From: Bacteroidota bacterium
GTDB lineage: Bacteria; Bacteroidota; Bacteroidia; Chitinophagales; Saprospiraceae
Direction: 5' to 3'
DNA length: 64,000 nucleotides
Assembly: GCA_016124585.1 (NCBI GenBank)
Contig: WGNL01000012.1
Span: forward strand, 1 to 64,000
In this document: positions 13,933-23,555 of the stretch, piece by piece
Layout: each line of letters starts with the position of its first letter
Numbering within the stretch: position 1 is the stretch's first letter
Notes under the pieces: generated by a model
The model's input: only the letters and a program-made list of their open reading frames with translations
Databases searched by the model: none
Told to the model about the DNA's origin: nothing
Position numbers and translations under genes: made by a program

Positions 13933-16900
13933 CTATCTTCTTACTTCAACAAAGCCTTTATATTCCTTTTCGACACCATTTACCTCCACATTTAGGAAGT
14001 AGAAATATGAGCCATCTGGCAATCGCTGTCCACGGTAATCTGCCCTCCAGTTATTGTGATAGCCTTTTGTAGCAAATACCTGTTTGCCCCAACGATTGTA
14101 GATTTTGATGTCATTGTTTGGATATTTGTCAATGTTCCGGATTCGGAAAAAGTCGTTGACACCATCCCCATTCGGACTGAATCCAGTGTAAACCTCGATA
14201 TCGTTGCCACCTTTCACTACATTGATAAGTATGTATGTGGTATCGCATACTCCAAGGTCATCGCAAATAACGATGGCAGCCTCATCCGTGCCTTCATCCG
14301 TGCCTATCACTTCAACACATGTAGTTGAAGTAGAGTTAATTTGGGCATTATTGGTGAAGGAAAGCGCAATGTTGGTCAAAAATTCAGGAACGCCGTAGAG
14401 TTCATCCACAGGAATACAAACCGTTTCAATTTCACCCTCTGCTACCTCAATAAAGATAGTATCGGAGGCTGGAGGCCCTGGCTGAATCAAATTGATGAAC
14501 AGCGTATCCAAGCAACCGTTCGGTGATTCTGAAATCAGCACATGTACCTGGCTGTGATTGTCAACGAAAATGCTTGGGTGAGGGATGGACAACTTGCTTG
14601 GCGACAAATCAAGTGAGAAACCGCTAGCAATATGTTTAACTATCATATTGCCATACACTTTTGTTGGATTGCCGCCGAAAATAGTGCTGCCGTCCAAAAC
14701 CCAGTTTCCACTAGCATCTATGATTCGCATTTTTGCCACTAAATCCTCTAGAGTGGTAAATGTGAAATTTGGTGCTTTTTCGTTGCCATAATCCCAACGC
14801 TCCAAGGTGTATGGGCCAGGGGAAGGCAATACATCAAAGCCATCGTAGAAATTTGTTTCATCTGCACAATCGCCCAATGGTCTATCATAAAGCAAATTAT
14901 CCAGAGTAAGTTTGTAATCGTCTAGATTAGACTCATTTGTAGGCAAACAGATTTCAGTTTCGGGAGCCATGATATTTTGGCTGTACAAGTCGAGGTAGAA
15001 CACATCTTCATTGGCACATGGAGATACGGCGCAAGAGTCCGCTACTTCGAAGTCCGCAATAAACTGACAATTATTATCATCAGAGATAGAAGCAGTGTAT
15101 GTTCCCGCAGATAAATTGGAAATAGTCGTTGTTGTTTCACCATTGCTCCAATCCACAGAGTATGGCCCTGTCCCTCCTGCAATGTTCAAGGAAATTGACC
15201 CAAGTGTGGTACAGCCTTCATGTACAATGGTTGGTATTACAGACCAAGCATCGGGGCCACCTACATACACGCTGTCAAGTGTTCCAGTGCAGTCACCGAT
15301 TGTCAGCTCCAAATTGTAATATCCTGGGGCAGCAGCCATCCAAGGGGTATGCCCCATGAAAGTACCGTTTGTATCGAAAATATCGTATTCAGCAGTAGAA
15401 TTTGAAACAATCGAACCGTTGTCATCTGGGCAGGTTGCAGGCGTCACCTGCACACTGTCGATCGTGATAGTTGGTTCATTGTACAAGTTGCCCATGTCTT
15501 CGGTAAATACCTTTTGGCAACCTCCTGCACCAGTAACTGTAACCGTGACTATGCCTTCGTAAAGTCCTGTTACACAAAATTCGTTTGGAGAATTTCCAGG
15601 CACAATGGTTCCTTCTGAGGCGACTACCGTATATGGCAGCTGACCACCAGCTATTTCCATGCAAATTTTACCATTGTGGTTGCCACAACTTGTAGCAAAT
15701 GAAACGGTAGAGTTGATTTGGAAAACATCGCTGCCAGAAACAGTGACCACTTGGTAAACCTTACAGTTTGCTTGGAGCAAATCCGTAATCTCAAGTACAT
15801 AGCTCCCTTTGGGAACGTCCGTGATTGTTGTTGGGATGTCAGGTGTTCCAAAACCACCGGGAACAGTTGGAGCACCCAATAACTTGTAGCTGTATTGGCC
15901 GCCTCCAGTTACAGTAAATGTTATCGAACCGTTGGCAAGGCCACAGGTAGCTCCTACCGTTCCACCGAGTGTCACCACTTGGCCTCCAGTAGTGTTTACT
16001 ACAAAATTTGAATCAGACATACAGCCATTTGACTCTGTGATTGTAGCTGAGTAAACGCCCGCTTGCAAATCCGTAAGCGGGTTGGTATTTCCACCTATGC
16101 TCCACGCCAAGGTTGCACCAGCTGGGATTCCATTCAACTGAATTGCACCATTGCTGGATCCGCAGCTCGCAGGTGTAATGAGTGCAGTGGCTGGGAAGGT
16201 GCCTGCCATTCGCTCAACCGTACCTGCACCTGCTGCGATACAGCCATTGACATCTTCAAAAATTATCAGGTAGGTATTGGGAGCCAAGCCATTTAAACTA
16301 ACCGTTGAACCAGTGACTGGCTGGTCAGAGACATCAAGTTGATTGTTCACCAAAAGACTATAAGTGTAGGTTCCTGAACCACCTGCTACTGTTGCCGAAA
16401 CGCTACCGTTATTACTTGTACAACCAGCATCCACTACGTTCATGGTTACATTCAACTGGCTTGAAACGCTATTTACGACTACCGTTTTCACAGCCGTGCA
16501 ACCTACAGCATCTGACACATTAAGGATATAGGTACCCGCTGCAATATTGTTGAATGTCACCGTTGGAAGTGGGCTATTTACTGGCGTAACACCTGTGATA
16601 GAATAGGTGAATGGTGCTGTACCTCCACTGATAACAGCTGTCAAGCTGCCATCACCATTAGCCCCTGTACATTGGGTAGGTGGAACCACCGAAGTTCCAC
16701 TGATAGTCAGGGCAGGTGTACCTGTCAATGTAGTTGAAGCAGTGGCCATACATTGTGAAGTTGGATCCGTGATGGTCACTTTGTAAGGTCCAGCAGCCAA
16801 GTTGGAAATGTCCTCAGTTGTTTTACCATTGCTCCAAGCAAAAGTGTAACCTGAATTATTTACTGTCAGGTCGATAGCACCGTTTGAAAGACCACAACTT

Positions 16901-19900
16901 GGCGATGTATTATCAAAAGTTGCGTCTGGATTGAATGCAGCTACAGTGATAGACTGTGAAGTAGTTGCTATGCAACCACCATTGTTTACTGATAAGGTAA
17001 TGGTCTTTGTGCCAACACTGCCCCATTTCACAACCATCGTTGCGCTATCAGGGGAAGTACTATTTTGAGTGCTGGCACTAACGACTTGCGCACCAGCAAG
17101 GCTCCAAGTCAAGACGTTTGTTGGGTTGGTTGAACTATTGTGTAGCACAACTTCACCATTTTTGCAGATTATCGGAGAAATTGTGAAATCTGCTGTAGGT
17201 ACCGCATTGGCTGTTAAGTTGAAAGATGTTGTTGCAGAACAACCATTCGCCCTGGTCAAAGTAACATTGTATGTAGTTGTACCAACTGCATTGGCAGTAG
17301 CCACAAATTTCAGTTTGTTACCCACTATTGTATCACCTGAGTATTGACCAGTACCAGTAATTGAGTAGCTGACAAATGAAGCACTCAATTGTGCCGTAAT
17401 GTTGATACTTGAACCGACACAAATGCTTTGATCCGCAATCGGAGTAATAGTTGGCGGAACTGGCTGCGTGAATACGACTGGGTTAGCCGTAACTCCACAT
17501 GAACCATTGGAATTTTGCACTATGATGTTGTAAGTGCCAGCACCCAAGCCTGTAAAGCTACCCGATGCTTGAAACGCCCCACCAATGCTATACTGCAATG
17601 GCGGTTGACCACCAGTAGCAGTAATGGTGATAGTTCCATCGTTATCACAGCCATTCGGTGGTGTGGAAGCCACGTTGGTGATTGCCGGTGCAGTTGGTGC
17701 AGCAATCACGATTTGGTTGCCATTGTAAGCTGCTTCGCAGGAGCCATCCGCATTTCTCACATAAACCGAGTAAGTTCCAGCTTGAAGGTTAGCGAAAGTG
17801 CTACCTGCCTGCCAAGTAATGCCGCTTCCTGTATCAATTCCGTATTCAATTCCGCCAGCAGCAGTTGCAGTGATTTGAATGCTGGCATCTGATTTATTAC
17901 AGTCAGAAATCGGAGTAACGTTTACGCTACTGATAACTGGCTTGGTTAACACATTTACCGTTACTTGGCTGGTGTTTACACAACCATAGCTGTTTGTAGC
18001 TGTCAAAGTGTAAACAGTGGTAGCCGTTGGGCTAGCAATTGGATTTAGCGGGTCAGTAATATCGAGACCCGTAGTCGGACTCCAAACAGCAGAAGTAATA
18101 TTTGCCGGAGTCTCTAGCGTCACCGAGAGTCCATTACAGATGTCATAACTGCTCACAGGTGCATCACCAGGAGAAGGAAAAACGGTGACGAAATCCATGT
18201 AAGTTGCAGAGCAACCACCTTGGGTCGTCACCGTCAATGAAACCTCAAAATTCCCGGAGGAAGAATATGTGTGAGAAGGAGATTGGCTGGCTGAGACAGC
18301 ACTGTTGTCTCCAAAATCCCAGCTCCAGGAAGTCACGGCGTCATTAGTTGATATTGTTGAGTCTTGAAAAACAAAAGAAGTACCTTCACATGCCTCCAAT
18401 GGGCCAAAGTTTGGCTGGAGACCTGCACATGGATCATTTGAACAATCGTCAGCAGGTAGGTTGGAGAGGCAAATGGTCACCGTCTCACCTTGTGAGCCAG
18501 CTGGAGAGATATATTGACCAACATTCGAGTTTAAGCTGTTAGGTGGCATGAATGGGTCATCATCTGCCATCAATACCACTTGGCCATTCTGACAGGTTCC
18601 TTCATTTTTGAAAGTAAAAACTGGAACTTTCACACCAGCTTGGAAAACATCCAAATTGGTTGGATTGGCCAGATAAAAGGTCAAATAGTCACTGGTTGGC
18701 TCCTCACTGGGCGCTTGGTCTGGAGGGCCAACTGCCCATGAGCCTTGAAGGCTAGTAAGGCTTCCCACTACAAATCCACCAGTAGGTACTTTTAAAGTGA
18801 CTTGGGCGCTGCTCGTAAAATTGTTCAAAGGCCCTGTCCAAGTTGTGTCTGAAATGATTGAAACCTGGAAAACATCACCTGCAAGTTTTTCAACTTCATA
18901 GGTTACTAAACAAGTTGGAGCAACTGGTGGAACAGCATCACATATTTCAGCATTTTTTGCAAGGCAAATAGGTGCATCTGCTGAGCCATATCCTAAAACA
19001 GAAATGTATTGGCCTGCTGTACTGTTTTGGCTATTAGGCTGTGTGAACGGGTCATCTTCCAACATGAATCGGATACTATCCCCTACACATGAACCTGTAT
19101 TTTCAAAGGTGAAAAGATGAACCGTTCCTCCGTCAACGTACGGAATGCCTGTGGTTGCACTTTGCAAACTGAAAGTGATATAATCATAGTCAGGATCTTC
19201 AATTGGTGCCGTTATTATCTCACTGATTTCAAAATCAACACCAGGTGTTTCGTCCTCCACGTTTGAAGGAATAAACCCTCCGGTTGGCACCTTTATCGTC
19301 ACTTGGAGATTGGATGTTGCATTCAAAGGAGCATTCCAAGTGGTGTCAGTTAGCATTGTGACCTCGTATTTGCCATTACCGAGGTCATTCATATCATATG
19401 TCAAAATACAACTTGGTGGAACACAACCTACCAAATCATATGTGCCAACTGGATTGTAACAGTTGTTCGTTATATCCCGAACATAAAAAGTATAGGTGCC
19501 CTCCGCTAGTCCGCTAAATGTGTTTGAGGCCTGCCAAGGACCACTTGCCGACATCGCATATTGCAATGTGCCACCATTGGCACTTATCGCATGGATTACT
19601 ATGCTACCATTCGTTCCACCACAGTCTGGATTGTTCAAATCCACATTCTGAATAATGGCTGCTAGTGGGCCATCCAATTCAAATGCACCAAGATTTACGA
19701 AGCAGTTGCCAATTACGTCCCGTACGGCAATGTAAAAAGTATTGCCTGCTGCAAGATTTGAAAATGTATTGCCGCTTTGCCAAATCACGGGTGTGTTACC
19801 ATATGTTATGGTGTACTGAAGCGGAATTCCACTTTGATGTACTGCATCAATCGTAATTTTTCCATCTGCAACACCACAAGCGCTGGGCGAAACCAGCGCC

Positions 19901-20472
19901 ACATCATATACTTCGATGCCGCAATTGCTGATTGGTGTACAATCAGCAGGGAAAGTGGTATAATTTCCAATATAAGCATCAACACCTTGACCCGCACCAA
20001 GAACAGTGAGGTAGTTTTTTATGCCCAAGTTCTGGGAATTGGGCTCTAAGAATGGGTCAGTGATATTGCTAATTATTTCAACAGGGCCAGTACAAGTTCC
20101 AACATTTTTATAGCTAAAAACTGGAATTTCAACACCATTGGTGTATGTAATTTGGCTACCTGCTATAGGTGTGTCTAGACCATAAATATAATAGACAAAT
20201 CCAGGTGCTTCAGTCGGAGATACAACTGTATTAATTAGTTTCCAAACACCCTTGATATTGGTGATAGTACCAGGCGAAAAGCCACCCACAGGCACTCGCA
20301 TGGTCACTTGACCTCCAGTTGTTGTGCTGAGGGGGTTTGCCCAGTCCGTTTCGGGCCTTAAAATGACCTGATAGGTTTGATTGTCGGAAAGAAGTTTGAC
20401 CTTAAACCTTACCTGTGCGGTAAGAGTGCCCAAAAAGAGGAATAAAGCTACTAGTGTAAGCTGAGGTTTCAT
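13933..20472 (-). CDS. Giant T9SS-secreted repeat protein with type B sorting domain
   Basis: 2179 residues from ATG 20472, chosen because it gives the signal peptide MKPQLTLVALFLFLGTLTAQ; a longer reading to 20553 adds 27 non-signal residues. Order: three copies of a roughly 150-165-residue module (about 21-183, 355-520 and 521-685) marked by PTGGF, APxExPxxDYxTF, FxNxGxC and DPFxxPNSxN; SprB-like repeats between copies 1 and 2; a PKD domain (about 686-770, SWSWDFGDNS); then a long run of SprB/Ig-like repeats (NGAIDLTVNNSGYTFAWSNGKTTEDISNL type). The final 90 residues form the gliding-associated type B sorting domain (GFSPNGDGVNDFFRIRNID, YNRWGKQVF, LPDGSYFYFLNV). Likely a surface adhesin exported by the T9SS. 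Its neighbour at 20767 shares its N-terminal module. Confidence 0.85.
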   Translation of the reverse strand: MKPQLTLVALFLFLGTLTAQVRFKVKLLSDNQTYQVILRPETDWANPLSTTTGGQVTMRVPVGGFSPGTITNIKGVWKLINTVVSPTEAPGFVYYIYGLDTPIAGSQITYTNGVEIPVFSYKNVGTCTGPVEIISNITDPFLEPNSQNLGIKNYLTVLGAGQGVDAYIGNYTTFPADCTPISNCGIEVYDVALVSPSACGVADGKITIDAVHQSGIPLQYTITYGNTPVIWQSGNTFSNLAAGNTFYIAVRDVIGNCFVNLGAFELDGPLAAIIQNVDLNNPDCGGTNGSIVIHAISANGGTLQYAMSASGPWQASNTFSGLAEGTYTFYVRDITNNCYNPVGTYDLVGCVPPSCILTYDMNDLGNGKYEVTMLTDTTWNAPLNATSNLQVTIKVPTGGFIPSNVEDETPGVDFEISEIITAPIEDPDYDYITFSLQSATTGIPYVDGGTVHLFTFENTGSCVGDSIRFMLEDDPFTQPNSQNSTAGQYISVLGYGSADAPICLAKNAEICDAVPPVAPTCLVTYEVEKLAGDVFQVSIISDTTWTGPLNNFTSSAQVTLKVPTGGFVVGSLTSLQGSWAVGPPDQAPSEEPTSDYLTFYLANPTNLDVFQAGVKVPVFTFKNEGTCQNGQVVLMADDDPFMPPNSLNSNVGQYISPAGSQGETVTICLSNLPADDCSNDPCAGLQPNFGPLEACEGTSFVFQDSTISTNDAVTSWSWDFGDNSAVSASQSPSHTYSSSGNFEVSLTVTTQGGCSATYMDFVTVFPSPGDAPVSSYDICNGLSVTLETPANITSAVWSPTTGLDITDPLNPIASPTATTVYTLTATNSYGCVNTSQVTVNVLTKPVISSVNVTPISDCNKSDASIQITATAAGGIEYGIDTGSGITWQAGSTFANLQAGTYSVYVRNADGSCEAAYNGNQIVIAAPTAPAITNVASTPPNGCDNDGTITITATGGQPPLQYSIGGAFQASGSFTGLGAGTYNIIVQNSNGSCGVTANPVVFTQPVPPTITPIADQSICVGSSINITAQLSASFVSYSITGTGQYSGDTIVGNKLKFVATANAVGTTTYNVTLTRANGCSATTSFNLTANAVPTADFTISPIICKNGEVVLHNSSTNPTNVLTWSLAGAQVVSASTQNSTSPDSATMVVKWGSVGTKTITLSVNNGGCIATTSQSITVAAFNPDATFDNTSPSCGLSNGAIDLTVNNSGYTFAWSNGKTTEDISNLAAGPYKVTITDPTSQCMATASTTLTGTPALTISGTSVVPPTQCTGANGDGSLTAVISGGTAPFTYSITGVTPVNSPLPTVTFNNIAAGTYILNVSDAVGCTAVKTVVVNSVSSQLNVTMNVVDAGCTSNNGSVSATVAGGSGTYTYSLLVNNQLDVSDQPVTGSTVSLNGLAPNTYLIIFEDVNGCIAAGAGTVERMAGTFPATALITPASCGSSNGAIQLNGIPAGATLAWSIGGNTNPLTDLQAGVYSATITESNGCMSDSNFVVNTTGGQVVTLGGTVGATCGLANGSITFTVTGGGQYSYKLLGAPTVPGGFGTPDIPTTITDVPKGSYVLEITDLLQANCKVYQVVTVSGSDVFQINSTVSFATSCGNHNGKICMEIAGGQLPYTVVASEGTIVPGNSPNEFCVTGLYEGIVTVTVTGAGGCQKVFTEDMGNLYNEPTITIDSVQVTPATCPDDNGSIVSNSTAEYDIFDTNGTFMGHTPWMAAAPGYYNLELTIGDCTGTLDSVYVGGPDAWSVIPTIVHEGCTTLGSISLNIAGGTGPYSVDWSNGETTTTISNLSAGTYTASISDDNNCQFIADFEVADSCAVSPCANEDVFYLDLYSQNIMAPETEICLPTNESNLDDYKLTLDNLLYDRPLGDCADETNFYDGFDVLPSPGPYTLERWDYGNEKAPNFTFTTLEDLVAKMRIIDASGNWVLDGSTIFGGNPTKVYGNMIVKHIASGFSLDLSPSKLSIPHPSIFVDNHSQVHVLISESPNGCLDTLFINLIQPGPPASDTIFIEVAEGEIETVCIPVDELYGVPEFLTNIALSFTNNAQINSTSTTCVEVIGTDEGTDEAAIVICDDLGVCDTTYILINVVKGGNDIEVYTGFSPNGDGVNDFFRIRNIDKYPNNDIKIYNRWGKQVFATKGYHNNWRADYRGQRLPDGSYFYFLNVEVNGVEKEYKGFVEVRR

Positions 20473-20694
20473 GATAAATGAGTGATTAGCTTCACGAAAA
20501 TCAGTTTGCACTGAATAATGAAAAGGAGAATGCCAAGTAAGCAAACCGGACAAAACGAACCATTATCCAGCGAAACCACGACCAGTTATAGGGGGGGAGA
20601 ATTAACCGGGGGAATTTTTTGATAAAACGTTGATTGTTAGTGGTTTTTCAAAAACAAGGCCAAACTTGCCAGTCTTTGAAATCAAGTTATTTTA

Positions 20695-20732
20695 ACGCCA
20701 TGAAGTTTTCAACATAGTCAACTTCATGGCGT
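20695..20732 (-). terminator. Inverted repeat after the 689-aa T9SS protein gene
   Basis: ACGCCATGAAGTT (20695-20707) and AACTTCATGGCGT (20720-20732) form a perfect 13-bp stem with a 12-nt loop, 35 bp beyond the stop at 20767. On the minus strand the stem is followed by TAAAATAACTT, a poor T run, so termination efficiency is doubtful. Confidence 0.5.
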
Positions 20733-20766
20733 CAATACTTATTTAAAAATTGCCAATTTGGTAATA

Positions 20767-22836
20767 CTATTTCATGAGGTTTACCTCTCCAGAGAAAAGG
20801 ATTATTTCACCGTCAATGAATTCAACGTTCATAGTGTACAGGTAGGTACCCGGGTCTGCGGGCTTGTTTTTTGATAGGCCGTCCCACCCTGCATCTGGGT
20901 CGTTTGGCGAGAAAGTTTCTTTTGCTTCGAACATTTTGCCCCCCCAACGGTCAAAGACCTGCATGGAGTGGATTGCAACGATTTCAAATCCTCCATAAGG
21001 ATAAAAGGTATCGTTGATGCCGTCTTGGTTAGGGCTGAAGGAATTTGGTATAAAAATATCCCGAGACTTATGGACAGCCACGTTTACAAAATCATCAATA
21101 GTGCAACCGGCCGTGTCCGTCATAACGAGATGGTAGGTATTAGTTTCTGTCGGCATCAAAATTGGGTCAGGGCAATCAGAACAACTTAAATCTACTGCTG
21201 GAGACCATTCAAAACTAACGTTATCGAATGGATAGTAGACAGGGTCAAAATGGATTTCTTCGCCATATTTAATGTCATAGCTTTTACCCAAATCAAGCTT
21301 CATCTCCTGCCTAGCTGCCACAATAAAATCTTCAGAAGCAGTACAACCTTTGGAGTCTTCCACTACAAGTCGCATTGGCATACCAGGTTCTAAAAGAAAT
21401 TTGTCACCATCTTCCACATTTTCTCCTCCTATGATACTTGCATCCCATGCACCCTGTGCATTTGAAATTCCCATTATCTCAAGCAAGCCTTGTTCGCCGT
21501 AACATTTAGGCTCTGTCAACCGATAATCTACTTCAATGGCAGGAGGTTCAGTGATATTGTAGGTAACTGAACCGGAGCAACCAAAACTCACATCAGAAAC
21601 GGTGACGGAATACGTGCCAGGTCCAAGGTTGTAGGCTGATGAGTAATTTCCAGTGTTTGCGTTACTTGACCAGTCAAAACTAAAATCCTGACCACCAGAT
21701 GGGCTTACTGGATAGAGGTCAATCAGGCCATTTTCAGCGCCATTGCAAAACACGTTTTTGACAATAGTTTGAGAGAAAATCATAAAACCAGCAGCAGAAA
21801 CCGTTGCAGAGCCAGTAGCAGAGCATCCATTGTCATCTGTAACCGTAACATTGTAAGTACCATTGGTTACTGAAGACAAAATTGAGTCAGTCTCCGTTGG
21901 AAACCCATCCCAATTGTAATGGTAACTACCAGAGACTGTGCCTCCAGTTGCTTTTTTAACCTGCACTTCACCGTCCATATTTCCTTCGCAAGGAACATCC
22001 AAGCCAAGCATGTCTATCTGCAGTTTGGCTGGCTGCATGATTTGTAGGTTAGAAACTGCCATGCTATCTAAAGCATCAACCACGGTAAAAACATAATTAC
22101 CCGCCAACATGGGGGAGAAACTATAGCTGCCTTCGAAACCAGAAATCTGGCCAGTACCAGTCTGATTGTTGCTTTGATTCAACCACGTTACTTCGTAAGG
22201 TTCTTTTCCTCCTGAAACGGCAACCGAAACTATAGTTGAGTTCCCATTGCATGGCAATGGATTAATGGCAGGTGTTGCGGCAAACGCAAGTGGTGGGCAG
22301 ATCACATTATCATCGGCAGAATTCCCAGAGTAGGCATTTACACCATTACCAGCACCAACTACACTAAAATAGTTATCCACACCAATATTGATAGAGTTGT
22401 TTTGAACATTGAGTGGATCAGTCTGGTTGTCTATGATTTCAATATAGCTACAGCCAAGGCTGTTTTTGAAGGTGAAAAGTTGAGATTTCACACCACTGTT
22501 ATAGGTAGCACCTGGATTGGGCTGGAGTAGGCCAAAAGTAAAATAGTCAAAGTCAGGAGCTTCACTTGGAGATGTGAAAACACCTGTAGAGGCCCACTGT
22601 CCAGTAATCGACTGAAAATCCGTCACTTGAAGTTTGCCAGTTGGCGCCCTCAGCGTAATGCCAGCACCGCTCGTAATGCTCGAAGGCGGCACCCAAGTAA
22701 CAGATGGAATGACAGATACAGTATAGGAACTGTTAATAGGGTTTTGCTCGATTGTTCCGCTTAGTTGCGCAAATGCTGGAAAAATAAACAGAAACATGGG
22801 GGGCACGAACAAGAGAATTCGTAAGAGGTTCGACAT
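20767..22836 (-). CDS. T9SS-secreted protein with type B sorting domain
   Basis: 689 residues. The signal peptide MSNLLRILLFVPPMFLFIFPAFAQ starts at ATG 22836. Residues 24-190 are one copy of the module found three times in the adjacent 2179-aa protein (PTGKLQV, APDFDYFTFGLL, FTFKNSLGC, DPLNVQNNSINIGVDNYFSVVG). SprB-like repeats (about 195-440) follow, including GNMDGEVQVKKATGGTVSGSYHYNWDG and ENGLIDLYPVSPSGGQDFSFDWS. Next come an Ig-like segment with the Leu-Ser-Cys-Ser-Asp-Cys motif and the C-terminal type B domain (IFIPNSFSPNQDGINDTFYP, VFDRWGGKMFEAKE, DPGTYLYTMNVEF). Likely displayed on or released from the cell surface by the T9SS. It probably has its own promoter, as about 290 bp separate it from the larger gene downstream. 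Confidence 0.85.
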   Translation of the reverse strand: MSNLLRILLFVPPMFLFIFPAFAQLSGTIEQNPINSSYTVSVIPSVTWVPPSSITSGAGITLRAPTGKLQVTDFQSITGQWASTGVFTSPSEAPDFDYFTFGLLQPNPGATYNSGVKSQLFTFKNSLGCSYIEIIDNQTDPLNVQNNSINIGVDNYFSVVGAGNGVNAYSGNSADDNVICPPLAFAATPAINPLPCNGNSTIVSVAVSGGKEPYEVTWLNQSNNQTGTGQISGFEGSYSFSPMLAGNYVFTVVDALDSMAVSNLQIMQPAKLQIDMLGLDVPCEGNMDGEVQVKKATGGTVSGSYHYNWDGFPTETDSILSSVTNGTYNVTVTDDNGCSATGSATVSAAGFMIFSQTIVKNVFCNGAENGLIDLYPVSPSGGQDFSFDWSSNANTGNYSSAYNLGPGTYSVTVSDVSFGCSGSVTYNITEPPAIEVDYRLTEPKCYGEQGLLEIMGISNAQGAWDASIIGGENVEDGDKFLLEPGMPMRLVVEDSKGCTASEDFIVAARQEMKLDLGKSYDIKYGEEIHFDPVYYPFDNVSFEWSPAVDLSCSDCPDPILMPTETNTYHLVMTDTAGCTIDDFVNVAVHKSRDIFIPNSFSPNQDGINDTFYPYGGFEIVAIHSMQVFDRWGGKMFEAKETFSPNDPDAGWDGLSKNKPADPGTYLYTMNVEFIDGEIILFSGEVNLMK

Positions 22837-22997
22837 AGCTCGTGCAATTTTAATTTCTTCACGTAGGCAAGAACTATGCTAAAATATTCAGGTAACAATT
22901 TTTTATCGTTAGAGATAAATTAGAACATACTCGTTTATGCATTAATTAATTATGTGTAAATCGCAATTAAACAACAAATTACCATCATTTTCAAAAA

Positions 22998-23031
22998 AAA
23001 AGGTTGCCAATTTATTATTTGGCAACCTTTT
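22998..23031 (-). terminator. Terminator after the small lipoprotein gene
   Basis: AAAAGGTTGCCAA (22998-23010) pairs with TTGGCAACCTTTT (23019-23031) around an 8-nt loop. On the minus strand it ends in a run of eight T, just beyond the stop at 23050. Confidence 0.85.
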
Positions 23032-23049
23032 TATGCTAACCTAAAATTA

Positions 23050-23502
23050 TTATTTCACACGCTCCAAAACTAATGTTGCGTTAGTGATTGCGGCCATAGT
23101 AGTGTCTGCCGGTGAACGCTTTTGCACCTTTAAGCTACTACCGTTACAACTCACAACTTTCATTGTCTCTGTGTACGCAAGGCCATTAGTAGCACTAATA
23201 GCATTCCATGACAAGGTGTTGCTAGCTGCATCCAAAGTATAGGCACCTTTGAACGTACCTCCACTACCATTGGAATTAACTGAAACACTGTCAGCTGTGA
23301 AAGAATAAGTTGTACCCTTCATTTTTTCTTTGGTCAGTTCCAAAATGGTCTTGTCTAACTTATCAGACGAAACTTCAGCCTCTTTGACTTTCCATTCACC
23401 TTCCATTGAACAAGAATCACCAACGCCATTTCCGTCACTTGCACATGCCACAAAACAAATGGCAACAAACGCTGCAAAAAAATAGGAACTCAGCTTTTTC
23501 AT
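23050..23502 (-). CDS. Small lipocalin-like lipoprotein
   Basis: 150 residues. The signal peptide MKKLSSYFFAAFVAICFVACAS ends in a lipobox (Phe-Val-Ala-Cys, Cys20). The mature chain starts with a Ser/Gly/Asp linker and then reads MEGEWKVKEAEVSSDKLDK...YSFTADSVSVNSNGSGGTFKGAYTLDAASNTLSWNAIS...VLERVK. This is the Gly-x-Trp start and beta-strand run of the small lipocalin-like (DUF4488/DUF5004-type) lipoproteins common in Bacteroidota. Ligand and role are unknown. The gene lies 53 bp downstream of the pyruvate carboxylase gene on the same strand, so read-through is possible, and it is closed by a strong terminator. Confidence 0.6.
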   Translation of the reverse strand: MKKLSSYFFAAFVAICFVACASDGNGVGDSCSMEGEWKVKEAEVSSDKLDKTILELTKEKMKGTTYSFTADSVSVNSNGSGGTFKGAYTLDAASNTLSWNAISATNGLAYTETMKVVSCNGSSLKVQKRSPADTTMAAITNATLVLERVK

Positions 23503-23555
23503 TGAATTAAGATTTTTGATTTGAGTTTATGAATAATTAAAATGAGTAAAAAATA

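Noticed and set aside
13933-22836. Idea that the two adjacent T9SS type B genes are one broken gene
   Set aside because: Each has its own signal peptide, sorting domain and downstream hairpin, so they are separate intact genes.
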